A DNA stretch of 40,063 nucleotides from an uncultured Ruminococcus sp. (GCA_904393835.1 CAJFNC010000017.1:1-40063); one strand, 5' to 3'; shown: positions 30,310 to 38,236, counted from the first letter of the stretch. Numbers and translations: made by a program. Notes: generated from the letters alone by a model not told the origin.

Positions 30310-31560
30310 TCACTTTTCTTCAAATTCTTTAACCTTTGAATAAATTTCCTCATCAACCACGGCAACTGCTTTTATCCCCTCGGCAACATATTCTTCGCTG
30401 TTGAGTATCGCCTTTTGTCTGATTTCATTGAGCAAACCTGCATTGGCAAACGGAATTAAAAGATTTACCGTCTTAAAGCGCATCGGGAGACTTTGCTCAA
30501 TCGCATTCAGCAGCTCGTCTATTCCCTCGCCGGTTTTCGCGCTTATTTTAATGCCTGATTCAAACTGTTGTTCAATGACGTCGGATTCAATTAAATCGCA
30601 CTTATTGAGTACGGTTATTATAGGTGTGTCGCCGCATCCCAGCGAATTGAGTAAATCCTCTGTCACCTTCATATGAACGCGTGCTTCTTCGCTTGAAGCG
30701 TCGCACACGTTGAGTATTATATCGGACTGAGCTGCCTCCTCAAGCGTTGAGCGGAAAGCCTCAACAAGATGGTGAGGCAATCTGCGTACAAGACCTACCG
30801 TATCTATCAGCATTACGCTTACGCCGCTTGGAAGTTTCAGCGCTCTTGAGGTTGGGTCAAGCGTTGCAAAAAGCTTGTTCTCGGCAAGCACACCCGCATC
30901 GGTCAGATAATTCATAAGCGTGGATTTTCCCGCATTGGTGTAACCGACGATTGCGCAGGTTATTACGCCCTCTTTTTTTCGTCTGTTTCTAAGCATATTG
31001 CGGTGCTTTTCAACATCTGCAAGCTGTTCTTTTAAAGTTTCCATTTTACGACGGATGTGTCGGCGGTCAGTTTCCAGCTTCGTTTCACCCGGACCTCTTG
31101 TGCCTATACCGCCGCCGAGTCTTGACATTTCAACACCTTTACCGGTGAGGCGCGGCAGCATATATTTGAGCTGAGCCAGCTCAACCTGCAATTTACCCTC
31201 TTTTGAACGCGCGCGCGAAGCAAATATGTCAAGTATCAACATAGTGCGGTCAATGACGCGTACATCGGTTGCTTTTTCGAGATTTTTAATTTGGGTGGGC
31301 GTAAGCTCGTTGTCTGCAACAATTAAATCAATTTCACGCTGAGTGCAGATTTCGGCCACCTCTTTAAGCTTGCCTGTTCCGACATAAGTGGCGCTTTCCG
31401 GCTTTTCGAGCTTTTGCATTACGCAAACTTCGGGTATTGCGCCGGCGCTCTTTACAAGCTCGCACAGTTCATCAAGCGACGCTTCTGCATCGTAAGAACC
31501 ACAGTCAACACTCAAAAGCAGTGCAAGGGTTACCTTTTCTTCGTTGCTTTTTAATTCCAT
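30310..31560 (-). CDS. hflX: GTPase HflX
   Basis: 416 residues. N-terminal HflX domain with the ATYVGTGKLKEV loop (57-68) and LGGGIGTRGPGETKLETDRR (148-167), then the G domain: GYTNAGKS (206-213), DTVG (253-256) and NKCD (319-322), and a short C-terminal domain. Ribosome-splitting GTPase in stress and heat shock. RBS GGAG before ATG. Divergent from nadB, with repeat copy 6 in the gap. Confidence 0.95.
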   Translation of the reverse strand: MELKSNEEKVTLALLLSVDCGSYDAEASLDELCELVKSAGAIPEVCVMQKLEKPESATYVGTGKLKEVAEICTQREIDLIVADNELTPTQIKNLEKATDVRVIDRTMLILDIFASRARSKEGKLQVELAQLKYMLPRLTGKGVEMSRLGGGIGTRGPGETKLETDRRHIRRKMETLKEQLADVEKHRNMLRNRRKKEGVITCAIVGYTNAGKSTLMNYLTDAGVLAENKLFATLDPTSRALKLPSGVSVMLIDTVGLVRRLPHHLVEAFRSTLEEAAQSDIILNVCDASSEEARVHMKVTEDLLNSLGCGDTPIITVLNKCDLIESDVIEQQFESGIKISAKTGEGIDELLNAIEQSLPMRFKTVNLLIPFANAGLLNEIRQKAILNSEEYVAEGIKAVAVVDEEIYSKVKEFEEK

Positions 31561-31590
31561 ATTTTATCGCTCCGATATGTCAAATTATTT

Positions 31591-31708
31591 TATAACAAAC
31601 ATGATAATATCCCCCGCCTCTATAGACGGCTTCCGGTATCAAAATTCAGCGGCGGGATACTAATTTACAGCGCAATGCACTGCCGGCTTTGATAAAAGCA
31701 AAGCTTTT
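31591..31708 (-). repeat. ~125-bp stem-loop repeat, copy 6 (inverted)
   Basis: Read on the minus strand: AAAGCTTTGCTTTTATCAAA, GCAGTGC..GCGCTGT hairpin, a shortened left arm AAATTAG, CTGAATTTTGATACCGG, GTCTATAGAGGC hairpin, ATGTTTGTTATA. It lies upstream of hflX, 31 bases from its start, in the divergent gap with nadB. It does not touch a stop codon. Confidence 0.85.
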
Positions 31709-31721
31709 AAAATATTTGATA

Positions 31722-31750
31722 TTTACTATTTTACCAATTCGTAGTATAAT
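31722..31750 (+). promoter_or_regulatory. Promoter of nadB-nadC
   Basis: TTTACT, 17-base spacer, TATAAT, 58 bases before the ATG, just right of repeat copy 6. Confidence 0.6.
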
Positions 31751-31808
31751 ATACAAGTATTAAATATTAATATTTTGTAGGTTATTAAAATTTTCAGGGG
31801 TATTTATT

Positions 31809-33278
31809 ATGGATAAAAAATACGACGTAATTATTGTAGGTACCGGAGCCGCAGGCCTTTACGCGGCAATAAACACGCCAGAGGACATAAACGTTTTGCT
31901 TGTGTCCAAAAAAGAGCTGCCTCTTTCAAACAGCTCTCTAGCTCAAGGCGGCGTTGCCTGCGTTCTTGACACAATTCATGACAGTTATAAACTGCACATT
32001 ACCGACACGCTTATTGCAGGCAAATACAAAAACAATCTTTCGGCTGTTGAAAAACTGGTTTCTGAGGGACCGTCAGACGTACTTAAAATAAAGGATTTCG
32101 GCGTTGACTTTGACGTTAACCCCGACGGCACTATGTGCAAAACGCTTGAGGCAGGTCACAGCCGCCACAGAATTGTTCATCATAAAGACTCAACCGGCAA
32201 GGCAATTGTTGACTGCCTTATTGAAGTAGTAAAGAACCGTCCGAATGTTACTATTTGCGATAACGCCCTTGTTTATTCCGTTCAAAAGGTTTTAAACGGC
32301 TTTTATATATGCATTTTAAAGGACGGCAAAAGCTACTGCTACGGCTGCAACTACTGTCTGTTTGCAACGGGCGGAATAGGCAGGGTTTACAAATACACTA
32401 CCAACTCCGCAATTGCCACAGGCGACGGAATTGCTTTTGCGTATATGCTCGGCGCAAAAATCAGCCATCTTTCAAGGATTCAGTTTCACCCCACCGCTTT
32501 TGCGGCTGAAAAGGACAGAGAACGCTTTTTGATAAGCGAAGCCGTGCGAGGCGAGGGCGCAGTGTTGTTAAACTGTAACTACCGCAGATTTGCCTTTGAT
32601 TACGACAGCAGAGGCGAGCTTGCTCCCAGAGATGTTGTGTCAAATGCTATAATTCGTGAATCAATTAAAACCAACAGCGAAAATTTCTATCTTGATATTA
32701 CCGACAAACCCGCCGACTTCTTAAAAGAGCGTTTCCCTATGATTTACGAGAGGTGTCTTGAAGAAGGCGTTGACATCACAAAAGATAAAATCCCTGTATT
32801 TCCGTGTCAACACTACCTCATGGGCGGAATTAACGTTGACCTTGACGCAAGGACTTCAATTGATGGATTGTATGCGGCAGGCGAATGTTCTCACACGGGC
32901 GTTCACGGCGCTAACCGACTTGCCAGCAACTCTTTGCTTGAGGCTCTTGTGTTTTCACGTTCCGCAGTTGAGGACATTACCGGAAAACTAAGGAAATACG
33001 GAAGAAAACCGCTCGGAGACGAGCCTGCTCACAAGCCGATTGAAGGCAAGCCGATGCCTCACGGTTACCGTTCAAGAATCAGGGAAATTATGCAGGACGC
33101 TTATTTTGTTATTCCGAAACCCGAAAAATACGATGAAAGCTATCGTGAAGTAGAAAAAATTGTAAACGAGCTTTTCAGCGAGGATTACGAGATTACATCC
33201 GACCTTGTTGAAGCCAGAAGTATTGCCATTGTGGCAAGTATAATTCTTGATGAAGTCAGGGAGGGCATTAACTTATGA
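31809..33278 (+). CDS. nadB: L-aspartate oxidase
   Basis: 489-residue FAD flavoprotein of the succinate dehydrogenase/fumarate reductase family that makes iminoaspartate for NAD synthesis. FAD-binding VGTGAAGLYAA (10-20), LAQGGVA (about 44-50), QFHPTAFA (about 224-231), EAVRGEGA (about 243-250), GGINVDLDARTSIDGLYAAGE (split by description) and HGANRLASNSL. The length and motifs favour NadB over SdhA. Overlaps nadC by 4 bases. nadA is not in this window. Confidence 0.94.
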   Translation: MDKKYDVIIVGTGAAGLYAAINTPEDINVLLVSKKELPLSNSSLAQGGVACVLDTIHDSYKLHITDTLIAGKYKNNLSAVEKLVSEGPSDVLKIKDFGVDFDVNPDGTMCKTLEAGHSRHRIVHHKDSTGKAIVDCLIEVVKNRPNVTICDNALVYSVQKVLNGFYICILKDGKSYCYGCNYCLFATGGIGRVYKYTTNSAIATGDGIAFAYMLGAKISHLSRIQFHPTAFAAEKDRERFLISEAVRGEGAVLLNCNYRRFAFDYDSRGELAPRDVVSNAIIRESIKTNSENFYLDITDKPADFLKERFPMIYERCLEEGVDITKDKIPVFPCQHYLMGGINVDLDARTSIDGLYAAGECSHTGVHGANRLASNSLLEALVFSRSAVEDITGKLRKYGRKPLGDEPAHKPIEGKPMPHGYRSRIREIMQDAYFVIPKPEKYDESYREVEKIVNELFSEDYEITSDLVEARSIAIVASIILDEVREGINL

Positions 33279-34117
33279 TATTAAATACTTTTTACGTGGA
33301 CAACCTTATTAAAACAGCATTGCTTGAGGACATTAACTACCTTGATACCACCACGGATTACCTTATTGACGAAGAACAGGAAAACACCGCACAGTTTTTG
33401 GCAAAGGACGACGGTGTTCTTTGCGGTCTTGAGGTAGCACTCAGAGTTTTTGAGCTTTTGCAACCGAACGGTTTTACCGCAGAGGTTTTTAAAAAAGACG
33501 GCGATAAGCTGAAAAAAGGCGACATTATTGCAAAAATTCACGGCAAGACGCGCACTTTACTTAAAGGCGAACGCACAGCCCTAAACCTTATACAGCATAT
33601 GAGCGGCGTTGCAACCGCCACAAACAAGGCTGTTGAAATTGTAAAAGGTACAAACGCTTCAATTGCCGATACAAGAAAAACTCTTCCCGGTATGCGTCCG
33701 CTTCAGAAGTACGCGGTTACAGTCGGCGGCGGCAGAAACCACAGATATAACCTTTCCGACGCAGCAATGCTCAAGGACAATCACGTTGACGCGGGCGGCG
33801 GTATTGCAAACGCTGTTGCAAAACTCAAAACAAAGCTCGGCCATATGACAAAAATTGAACTTGAAGTAAGAAACCTTGACGAGCTTAAACAAGCGCTTGA
33901 GGCAGGCGTTGACGTTATTATGCTCGACAATATGAGCCCCGAGCTTATGAAAGAGGCGGTAAAAATTACCGACGGCAGGGCTATGCTCGAGGCAAGCGGC
34001 GGAATTACCGACGAAACATTGCGTGAAATTGCCGAAACAGGCGTTGATATTATATCTATGGGCGCCCTCACACACTCTGTTAAAGCGTTTGACATTTCAT
34101 TAAAAATTGTAAAATGA
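33275..34117 (+). CDS. nadC: Nicotinate-nucleotide pyrophosphorylase (carboxylating)
   Basis: 280-residue quinolinate phosphoribosyltransferase. Diagnostic blocks: LLEDINYLDTTTDYL, GERTALNLIQHMSGVAT, DTRKTLPGMRPLQKYAVTVGGGRNHR (split by description), LKDNHV, and the C-terminal EASGGI..DIISMGALTHS. Takes quinolinate and PRPP to nicotinate mononucleotide, the step after NadB/NadA. ATGA overlap with nadB. Confidence 0.96.
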   Translation: MILNTFYVDNLIKTALLEDINYLDTTTDYLIDEEQENTAQFLAKDDGVLCGLEVALRVFELLQPNGFTAEVFKKDGDKLKKGDIIAKIHGKTRTLLKGERTALNLIQHMSGVATATNKAVEIVKGTNASIADTRKTLPGMRPLQKYAVTVGGGRNHRYNLSDAAMLKDNHVDAGGGIANAVAKLKTKLGHMTKIELEVRNLDELKQALEAGVDVIMLDNMSPELMKEAVKITDGRAMLEASGGITDETLREIAETGVDIISMGALTHSVKAFDISLKIVK

Positions 34118-34125
34118 TATATTTT

Positions 34126-34152
34126 AAGCGTTCGCAAGAACGCTTATTTTTT
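34126..34152 (+). terminator. Intrinsic terminator of nadBC
   Basis: AAGCGTTC / GAACGCTT stem, GCAA loop, then ATTTTTT. Confidence 0.85.
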
Positions 34153-34235
34153 GCTCTTTTATTAAAATTATTTGTTTTATTGCTTTTGTAATATTTATAA
34201 TAATTGCTATCTGCACGTTATTACTTGCGTTTGTA

Positions 34236-34263
34236 TTGCAATTAAAATTCTTTGTGTTATAAT
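34236..34263 (+). promoter_or_regulatory. Promoter of the thioredoxin operon
   Basis: TTGCAA, 16-base spacer, TATAAT. A second TATAAT at 34314-34319 lacks a good -35 box. Confidence 0.5.
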
Positions 34264-34340
34264 GAGAATCGGAAGCAGATAATAATAAAATAAATTAAAT
34301 ATATAATAAATGGTATAATATAATAAAAAGGAAGGCGAGT

Positions 34341-34658
34341 ATGATGATTGAAAAAATTTACAGTGAAGAGTTTGAACAAAAGGTATTGCACTCTGACAAA
34401 CCGGTTATTGTTGACTTTTTTGCCGACTGGTGCGGTCCGTGCAAAATGCTTTCACCCGTTTTGGAAGCTCTTGCCTCAAAGAACAACGATATTGACTTTT
34501 ACAAAATCAATGTTGATGAGAACACGGATCTCGCGGAAAAATACTCAGTCAGCTCAATCCCCAATGTTCTTATATTCAAGAACGGTCAGGTTGCCGACAA
34601 CTCTATCGGATTTAAAACAGAGGAACAAATGCAGGAATTCATTAACAGCAACAGGTGA
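34341..34658 (+). CDS. trxA: Thioredoxin
   Basis: 105-residue thioredoxin fold with the active site WCGPCK (Cys31, Cys34), preceded by VIVDFFAD, and the cis-Pro loop SIPNVLIF (about 73-80). Cytoplasmic disulfide reductase. Starts with two Met codons (34341 and 34344) after GGAAGGCGAG. Followed after 6 bases by a gene for a ferredoxin-thioredoxin-reductase-like mini protein, which may be its redox partner. Confidence 0.95.
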   Translation: MMIEKIYSEEFEQKVLHSDKPVIVDFFADWCGPCKMLSPVLEALASKNNDIDFYKINVDENTDLAEKYSVSSIPNVLIFKNGQVADNSIGFKTEEQMQEFINSNR

Positions 34659-34664
34659 CGCACA

Positions 34665-34862
34665 TTGAAAATTTTATTAAATGAGGACAAAGCAATAGTA
34701 AAGTCGGTTCGCGAAGGTCTTAAACGAACGGGCGGTTATTGTCCGTATATGCTTGTAAAAAGCGAAGACACTAAATGTATGTGCCGAGACTTTCGCAACA
34801 AAATAGCCGAACCTGAATTTGAAGGCTATTGCCATTGCCTTATGTATTACAAAAAAAGATAA
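34665..34862 (+). CDS. Mini ferredoxin-thioredoxin-reductase catalytic-chain-like protein, one active-site Cys replaced by Tyr
   Basis: 65 residues with the FTR catalytic-chain layout: GYCPY (Cys26), CMC (Cys38, Cys40), YCHC (Cys56, Cys58). The family has CPC..CPC..CHC, in which four Cys bind a 4Fe-4S cluster and two form the redox disulfide that reduces thioredoxin. Here the second Cys of the first CPC is Tyr28, so the usual disulfide pair (the equivalent of Cys57-Cys87 in the Synechocystis enzyme) cannot form, while the four cluster ligands remain. Directly follows trxA. TTG start at 34665 with AGGTGA upstream. Function may be cluster-only or use another Cys. Confidence 0.75.
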   Translation: MKILLNEDKAIVKSVREGLKRTGGYCPYMLVKSEDTKCMCRDFRNKIAEPEFEGYCHCLMYYKKR

Positions 34863-34867
34863 TAATT

Positions 34868-34942
34868 ACCACCCGCCAATGATATACGCACTCCAAAAGT
34901 GTTTGACTTTTGGGGTGCATATCAAAGACGGGTGGTTTTTGT
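34868..34942 (+). terminator. Long-stem terminator of the thioredoxin operon
   Basis: ACCACCCG / CGGGTGGT outer arms with paired segments inside (TGATAT/ATATCA region, GCAC/GTGC, CCAAAAGT/ACTTTTGG), followed by TTTTTG. An unusually long, nearly continuous hairpin of about 69 bases. Confidence 0.8.
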
Positions 34943-34984
34943 TTTGTACCTTTAGTTGCACAACTATATGAAATCATCAAATAT

Positions 34985-35041
34985 GTGCGCCGTTCTTATT
35001 GCCGTTGACTGTCACGGTTGGTTTTGCTATGCGTTTGGTAA
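34985..35041 (+). repeat. Diverged partial copy of the island repeat
   Basis: ATGTGCGCCGTTCTTATTGC, then CCGTTGACTGTCACGGTTGG and TTTGCTATGCGTTTGG, matches the right part of the repeat at 37045-37207 with scattered changes. It lies 37 bases beyond the stop of the CPBP protease gene, the same position relative to a gene end as the other two copies. It marks the likely left edge of the island. Confidence 0.6.
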
Positions 35042-35077
35042 TATAACTGAAGTACCGATAGCAATACATATCCAGCC

Positions 35078-35935
35078 TTATATTTCTTCCAACATTAAGT
35101 TTTCAAATTCTTTTTTGAACTGCTTTGACAATATGCAGTATATGGCTATACAAATACAAGGCACTATCTTGACAGCTCTAATTGTCATTCCAAATTCTAC
35201 CGAGTACGGCGATAATAATTGACTATTAAATAAATTCCCAAACATATGTGTCAAGGCACCTGCCAAAATACTGCGTTTTGTCTTTACATAAACAAATGAT
35301 ACTGCAAAGTTAAATACCATTATCGAGGGAACATATAATATAGCGTCGATTACAGAACTCTGTAACAAATCATATTGTGCCTGCCCGGGTGTAAAATACC
35401 ATGGTAAATGCCATATCCCCCAAATAAATCCGAGAATAATGGTTGCTCCTATAAATCCAAATCGTGTAAACAATTTATCTAATGAATAGCCACGCCACCC
35501 AAATTCTTCATTTAGTGGTCCAGATATCAATGAAATAAGTAATATTGGTAATATATTTACTGGATTTCTGATTATTGCATATATGAAGTCCATTCCCGGC
35601 ATTTCCAGTCCGAATAACCCTATGCTGATTATCAGTCCCAAAAAAGAAATAAGAGCAAAGAAGATGATAATAAACACCAACCATTTCAGCCCCATATAAC
35701 GAAAACTAAAACATCTTCTGAAATAATCCTTTTTTTCTTCTTTTGAATATGTCAATAAAACAATAAACAGTGCCGTTACAGACGGTGCACCACCTCCAAA
35801 ATAGAATAAGAAAGTGCCGATTGTTGTTCCCTCTAACCCTAACACTAACGGCGCAAATCCAAATCCCCAAGTCCATGCAAAAGTAATTACAAAAAAGAGA
35901 ACAAGATATTTACTATTATTTGTTTTCGTTTTCAC
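35078..35935 (-). CDS. CPBP family intramembrane glutamic endopeptidase
   Basis: 285 residues with about eight membrane helices. CPBP (CAAX/Abi) motifs: EEFGWRG with Glu143, Glu144 and Arg148; a second motif IWGIWHLPWYF with His176; a third with His in LTHMFGN (about 232). In Gram-positives these proteins are often linked to bacteriocin immunity or signalling. The GTG start at 35935 overlaps the preceding gene by 20 bases. Third gene of LytTR - membrane protein - CPBP. Confidence 0.87.
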   Translation of the reverse strand: MKTKTNNSKYLVLFFVITFAWTWGFGFAPLVLGLEGTTIGTFLFYFGGGAPSVTALFIVLLTYSKEEKKDYFRRCFSFRYMGLKWLVFIIIFFALISFLGLIISIGLFGLEMPGMDFIYAIIRNPVNILPILLISLISGPLNEEFGWRGYSLDKLFTRFGFIGATIILGFIWGIWHLPWYFTPGQAQYDLLQSSVIDAILYVPSIMVFNFAVSFVYVKTKRSILAGALTHMFGNLFNSQLLSPYSVEFGMTIRAVKIVPCICIAIYCILSKQFKKEFENLMLEEI

Positions 35936-36326
35936 TTTTCCTTTTCTCCTCTAACTTCTTGTTGATAAAGTCAATATCTTTTTTGACTATTGCAATATCA
36001 AGAAAATATGCTGGAATATAAACGATTGCAACATATAAAAACGCTGCCCACCAATTTGACTTCATAAACCAATTCACAAAATAGCCATATAATAATACAA
36101 ATATTGATATTGCCAGATATTCGCAAACAACATTAACAAGACGATATTCGCAAGCAAGCTTTTCTGTAAAGTATTGAATAATTGAGGTAGCAAAAGCCAA
36201 AACAAACAACTCAAATACCAGCATAATTTCCTCTGTTGTTCCAATTATTATATACGAAACTAAAAAAACAACTGCAATCATTAACGCTGCAAGTATTAGT
36301 GTTTTCTGTATTATTTTTTTCATCAC
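35916..36326 (-). CDS. LytTR-associated four-helix membrane protein, DUF3021-like
   Basis: 136 residues, four membrane helices (roughly 8-28, 34-52, 68-88 and 92-112), then a lysine/glutamate-rich cytoplasmic helix. Its size, topology and position right behind a LytTR gene (4-base overlap) match the membrane partner of LytTR Regulatory Systems, whose inhibitors are often DUF3021. The sequence itself is more diverged than the second copy at 37215-37682, so the family name is less certain. Confidence 0.65.
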   Translation of the reverse strand: MMKKIIQKTLILAALMIAVVFLVSYIIIGTTEEIMLVFELFVLAFATSIIQYFTEKLACEYRLVNVVCEYLAISIFVLLYGYFVNWFMKSNWWAAFLYVAIVYIPAYFLDIAIVKKDIDFINKKLEEKRKSENENK

Positions 36327-36763
36327 ATTATCTCCTGTATCAATCTCTTTATTTCTTTAAGATATGTTCGCGCAACTATTAACCTTTCTTCGTTATCAAG
36401 TGTTGCTTCAAGTTGACTATTTTCAAGTTGACGTACACAATATAACTTCTCCGCATTCATCAGACAAGACTTGCTAATTCGTATAATATTAGTTCCATGC
36501 AAATCTTCCTCTATCTCATATAGTTTTTTGCTTGTTGTATAAATTTCACTCTTAGTATATATATATGTTCTTCGTTCAACAGACTCAATATAGTATATAT
36601 CCGAAGTCGAAATACATATTTCCTTTCCGTCTTTGTTACCACATATTTTTAGATTGAGCTGTTCCAGACGATTGATAATCTTTTTAGTGTGTTCGTCGAG
36701 ATAGGGGTATTCTATTGTTATGGTAAGTGGCTTTCCGTCCACTTGCCTTTTTATAATATTCAT
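36323..36763 (-). CDS. LytTR family DNA-binding regulator (first module)
   Basis: 146 residues, no response-regulator receiver domain. The LytTR domain covers about 45-146: ISTSDIYYIESVERRTYIYTKSEIYTTSKKLYEIEEDL..IIRISKSCLMNAEKL..ERLIVARTYLKEIKRLI. Similar stand-alone LytTR proteins pair with a membrane inhibitor encoded next to them (as HdrR/HdrM and BrsR/BrsM in Streptococcus mutans). Overlaps the membrane protein gene by 4 bases (ATGA type). RBS GGAGG is present upstream of the ATG. Confidence 0.9.
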   Translation of the reverse strand: MNIIKRQVDGKPLTITIEYPYLDEHTKKIINRLEQLNLKICGNKDGKEICISTSDIYYIESVERRTYIYTKSEIYTTSKKLYEIEEDLHGTNIIRISKSCLMNAEKLYCVRQLENSQLEATLDNEERLIVARTYLKEIKRLIQEIM

Positions 36764-37085
36764 TTTCTTGCCTCCAAAAGTATATAAAATATATTATCAT
36801 AACAAAAACGGGAAAAAAAGAGTAGGTAACATGACTTGCAAATCTGTTGTTATCAACTACAAATTTATCTTTACGTTCTGCTTGTATCTCTTTATGACCT
36901 TGTAGCTTTTGAGCAAGCCACAAAATCGGTATGGACAGAGAGAAATGCAAAGTCCCAAATTGTGTAAATGGCTTTTCTTGCTGTACGGAATAGCGGCGGG
37001 GCTGGCTGTCCTTGTCTTGTTTTGTTAGTGCTTCTTTATTAACCATGAGCATTGTGATCAAGTATGTAGTACAAAAATATGCCAT
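36684..37085 (-). pseudogene. Decayed or non-coding frame upstream of the first LytTR gene
   Basis: An open frame of 133 codons runs into the LytTR gene in another frame. Its start lies inside the island repeat, no RBS is visible, and I recognise no domain, though the middle is not low-complexity. Most likely remnant sequence. The gap 36764-37214 otherwise holds the repeat at 37045-37207 and AT-rich sequence. Confidence 0.35.
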
Positions 37086-37207
37086 CGCTTACAGCGACGA
37101 CATATTTTCCGTTTCTATAAAATCATTAATAAGGAGACTGTCAACGGCGGCGCATATGCGCCGTTCATCTTGACCGTTGACAGGCTCGGCTGGATTTGTT
37201 ATTGCTT
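37045..37207 (+). repeat. Island repeat, copy A
   Basis: About 110 bases (37045-37155) are almost identical to 38299-38409. The right part forms a strong inverted repeat: CTGTCAACGG / CCGTTGACAG around an inner palindrome GGCGCATATGCGCC. It ends 8 bases from the stop codon of the second DUF3021 gene. Contains a 42-codon open frame on the plus strand, but changes between copies are not biased to silent sites. Confidence 0.85.
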
Positions 37208-37214
37208 TGGACAC

Positions 37215-37682
37215 TTACTTATCCGTATGGTTATTCTTCTGAACCTTACTGTTTATCTGCTGAATACGCTTTTTAATCGCCATATATTGCGACATCCAAA
37301 TGGCAAAATAAATTACAAAGAATATTCCAAAATAACTTAAAATACCTAAAATACTGTGATTCATCCAACGCATAAAATATGCAATAGGAAACGTACAAAG
37401 AGAACATATAATTAAATGTGTTGTTGTTTGGCGAAGAATACTCCAATTATCCACTTCCCAAATAATCGAAGCACCTGCCCATGCCGCCCCATATAATAAC
37501 GAGCAGATTGTCTGCAATAAAACTGCATTGATTTCCGTCCCGCAATCTGCAATCAATTCAGGAACAACCGCATAAAAACGTCCATCCCCCACAATTAACG
37601 AAATAGCGATGGTAATAATAGTATTAATCGCCACTCCAATCGGTGCGCCAATTAAGCATCGGATAGCTACTTTTTTCTTCAT
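37215..37682 (-). CDS. DUF3021 family membrane protein (second LytTR module)
   Basis: 155 residues, four helices. Recognised as DUF3021 by the VVPELIADCGTEINAVLLQTICSLLYGAAWAGASIIWEVDNWSILRQTTTH core (split by description) and the C-terminal basic helix YMAIKKRIQQINSKVQ. In LytTR Regulatory Systems such proteins hold the LytTR regulator inactive at the membrane. ATG 37682 is chosen; a GTG at 37694 is part of the GAGGTG ribosome binding site. Confidence 0.85.
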   Translation of the reverse strand: MKKKVAIRCLIGAPIGVAINTIITIAISLIVGDGRFYAVVPELIADCGTEINAVLLQTICSLLYGAAWAGASIIWEVDNWSILRQTTTHLIICSLCTFPIAYFMRWMNHSILGILSYFGIFFVIYFAIWMSQYMAIKKRIQQINSKVQKNNHTDK

Positions 37683-37695
37683 AATATCAATCACC

Positions 37696-38136
37696 TCATA
37701 TTCCTAATACTTGTTTGATTTTTTTGACATATCGCCTTGATACATAAGTAACAGTATCATTCTGAAATGAAACACAAATTGTTCCTGTATAACTCAAATC
37801 AAATTCCTTAACTTTTTTGAGATTGATAATTTCCGAGTTAGAAATACGAACAAAATCATTTTTATTAAGGCGTTCCTCAAGCGCATATAACCGCAATCTA
37901 AGCAGATACTCTCCTTCTTCTGTTTCTGCGTACACTTTTCCATTTGTCGCATAAAGGCGGAAAATATCATGTTGGTCTAGTATTTTCAACATATCGCCTT
38001 GAATCCCTGCAAGAAGCTGTGGAGTATCCTGGGCGAGTTTTTTGACAAGTGTATTTATTTCATCAGTTATCTCGTCAGTAACCACAATAACTTTGGTTTC
38101 CTTGCAGCTATTATCAATCTTGATTTCTATTTGCAT
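37696..38136 (-). CDS. LytTR family DNA-binding regulator (second module)
   Basis: 146 residues, same length as the first module's regulator but clearly diverged. LytTR domain about 40-146: ILDQHDIFRLYATNGKVYAETEEGEYLLRLRLYALEERLNKNDFVRISNSEIINLKKV then TYVSRRYVKKIKQVLGI. No receiver domain. Followed closely by the DUF3021 gene. AGGAGG upstream of the ATG. Confidence 0.9.
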   Translation of the reverse strand: MQIEIKIDNSCKETKVIVVTDEITDEINTLVKKLAQDTPQLLAGIQGDMLKILDQHDIFRLYATNGKVYAETEEGEYLLRLRLYALEERLNKNDFVRISNSEIINLKKVKEFDLSYTGTICVSFQNDTVTYVSRRYVKKIKQVLGI

Positions 38137-38189
38137 TTTCTCTCACCTCCTGCATCAAACACAGTATAAGAAAAATAAATAGAGATTTC

Positions 38190-38236
38190 TACTGTTTTGC
38201 GATAGATGGTTATTTTCATAGCATAAGTGGTTTGAT
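38190..38236 (+). promoter_or_regulatory. Candidate LytTR binding repeats upstream of the second module
   Basis: Two similar stretches, GATGGTTATTTT (38205-38216) and AGTGGTTTGATA (38226-38237), have their GGTT cores 21 bases apart, two helical turns, as known for LytTR-binding direct repeats. They lie 70-100 bp before the LytTR start. The minus-strand promoter here has a weak -35 box. Inference from spacing only. Confidence 0.3.

Noticed and set aside
101..31708. Repeats read as a CRISPR array or as transposon ends
   Set aside because: Copies are kilobases apart, lack regular spacers, and have no clear terminal inverted repeats or transposase; a MITE-like origin remains possible but unproven.
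33659..34075. 138-codon minus-strand frame inside nadC
   Set aside because: nadC is unambiguous; the antisense frame has no RBS and a shadow-like residue composition.
37045..37173. 42-codon frame inside island repeat A, partly conserved in copy B
   Set aside because: Differences between copies change amino acids as often as not, and there is no RBS; conservation is better explained by DNA/RNA structure.
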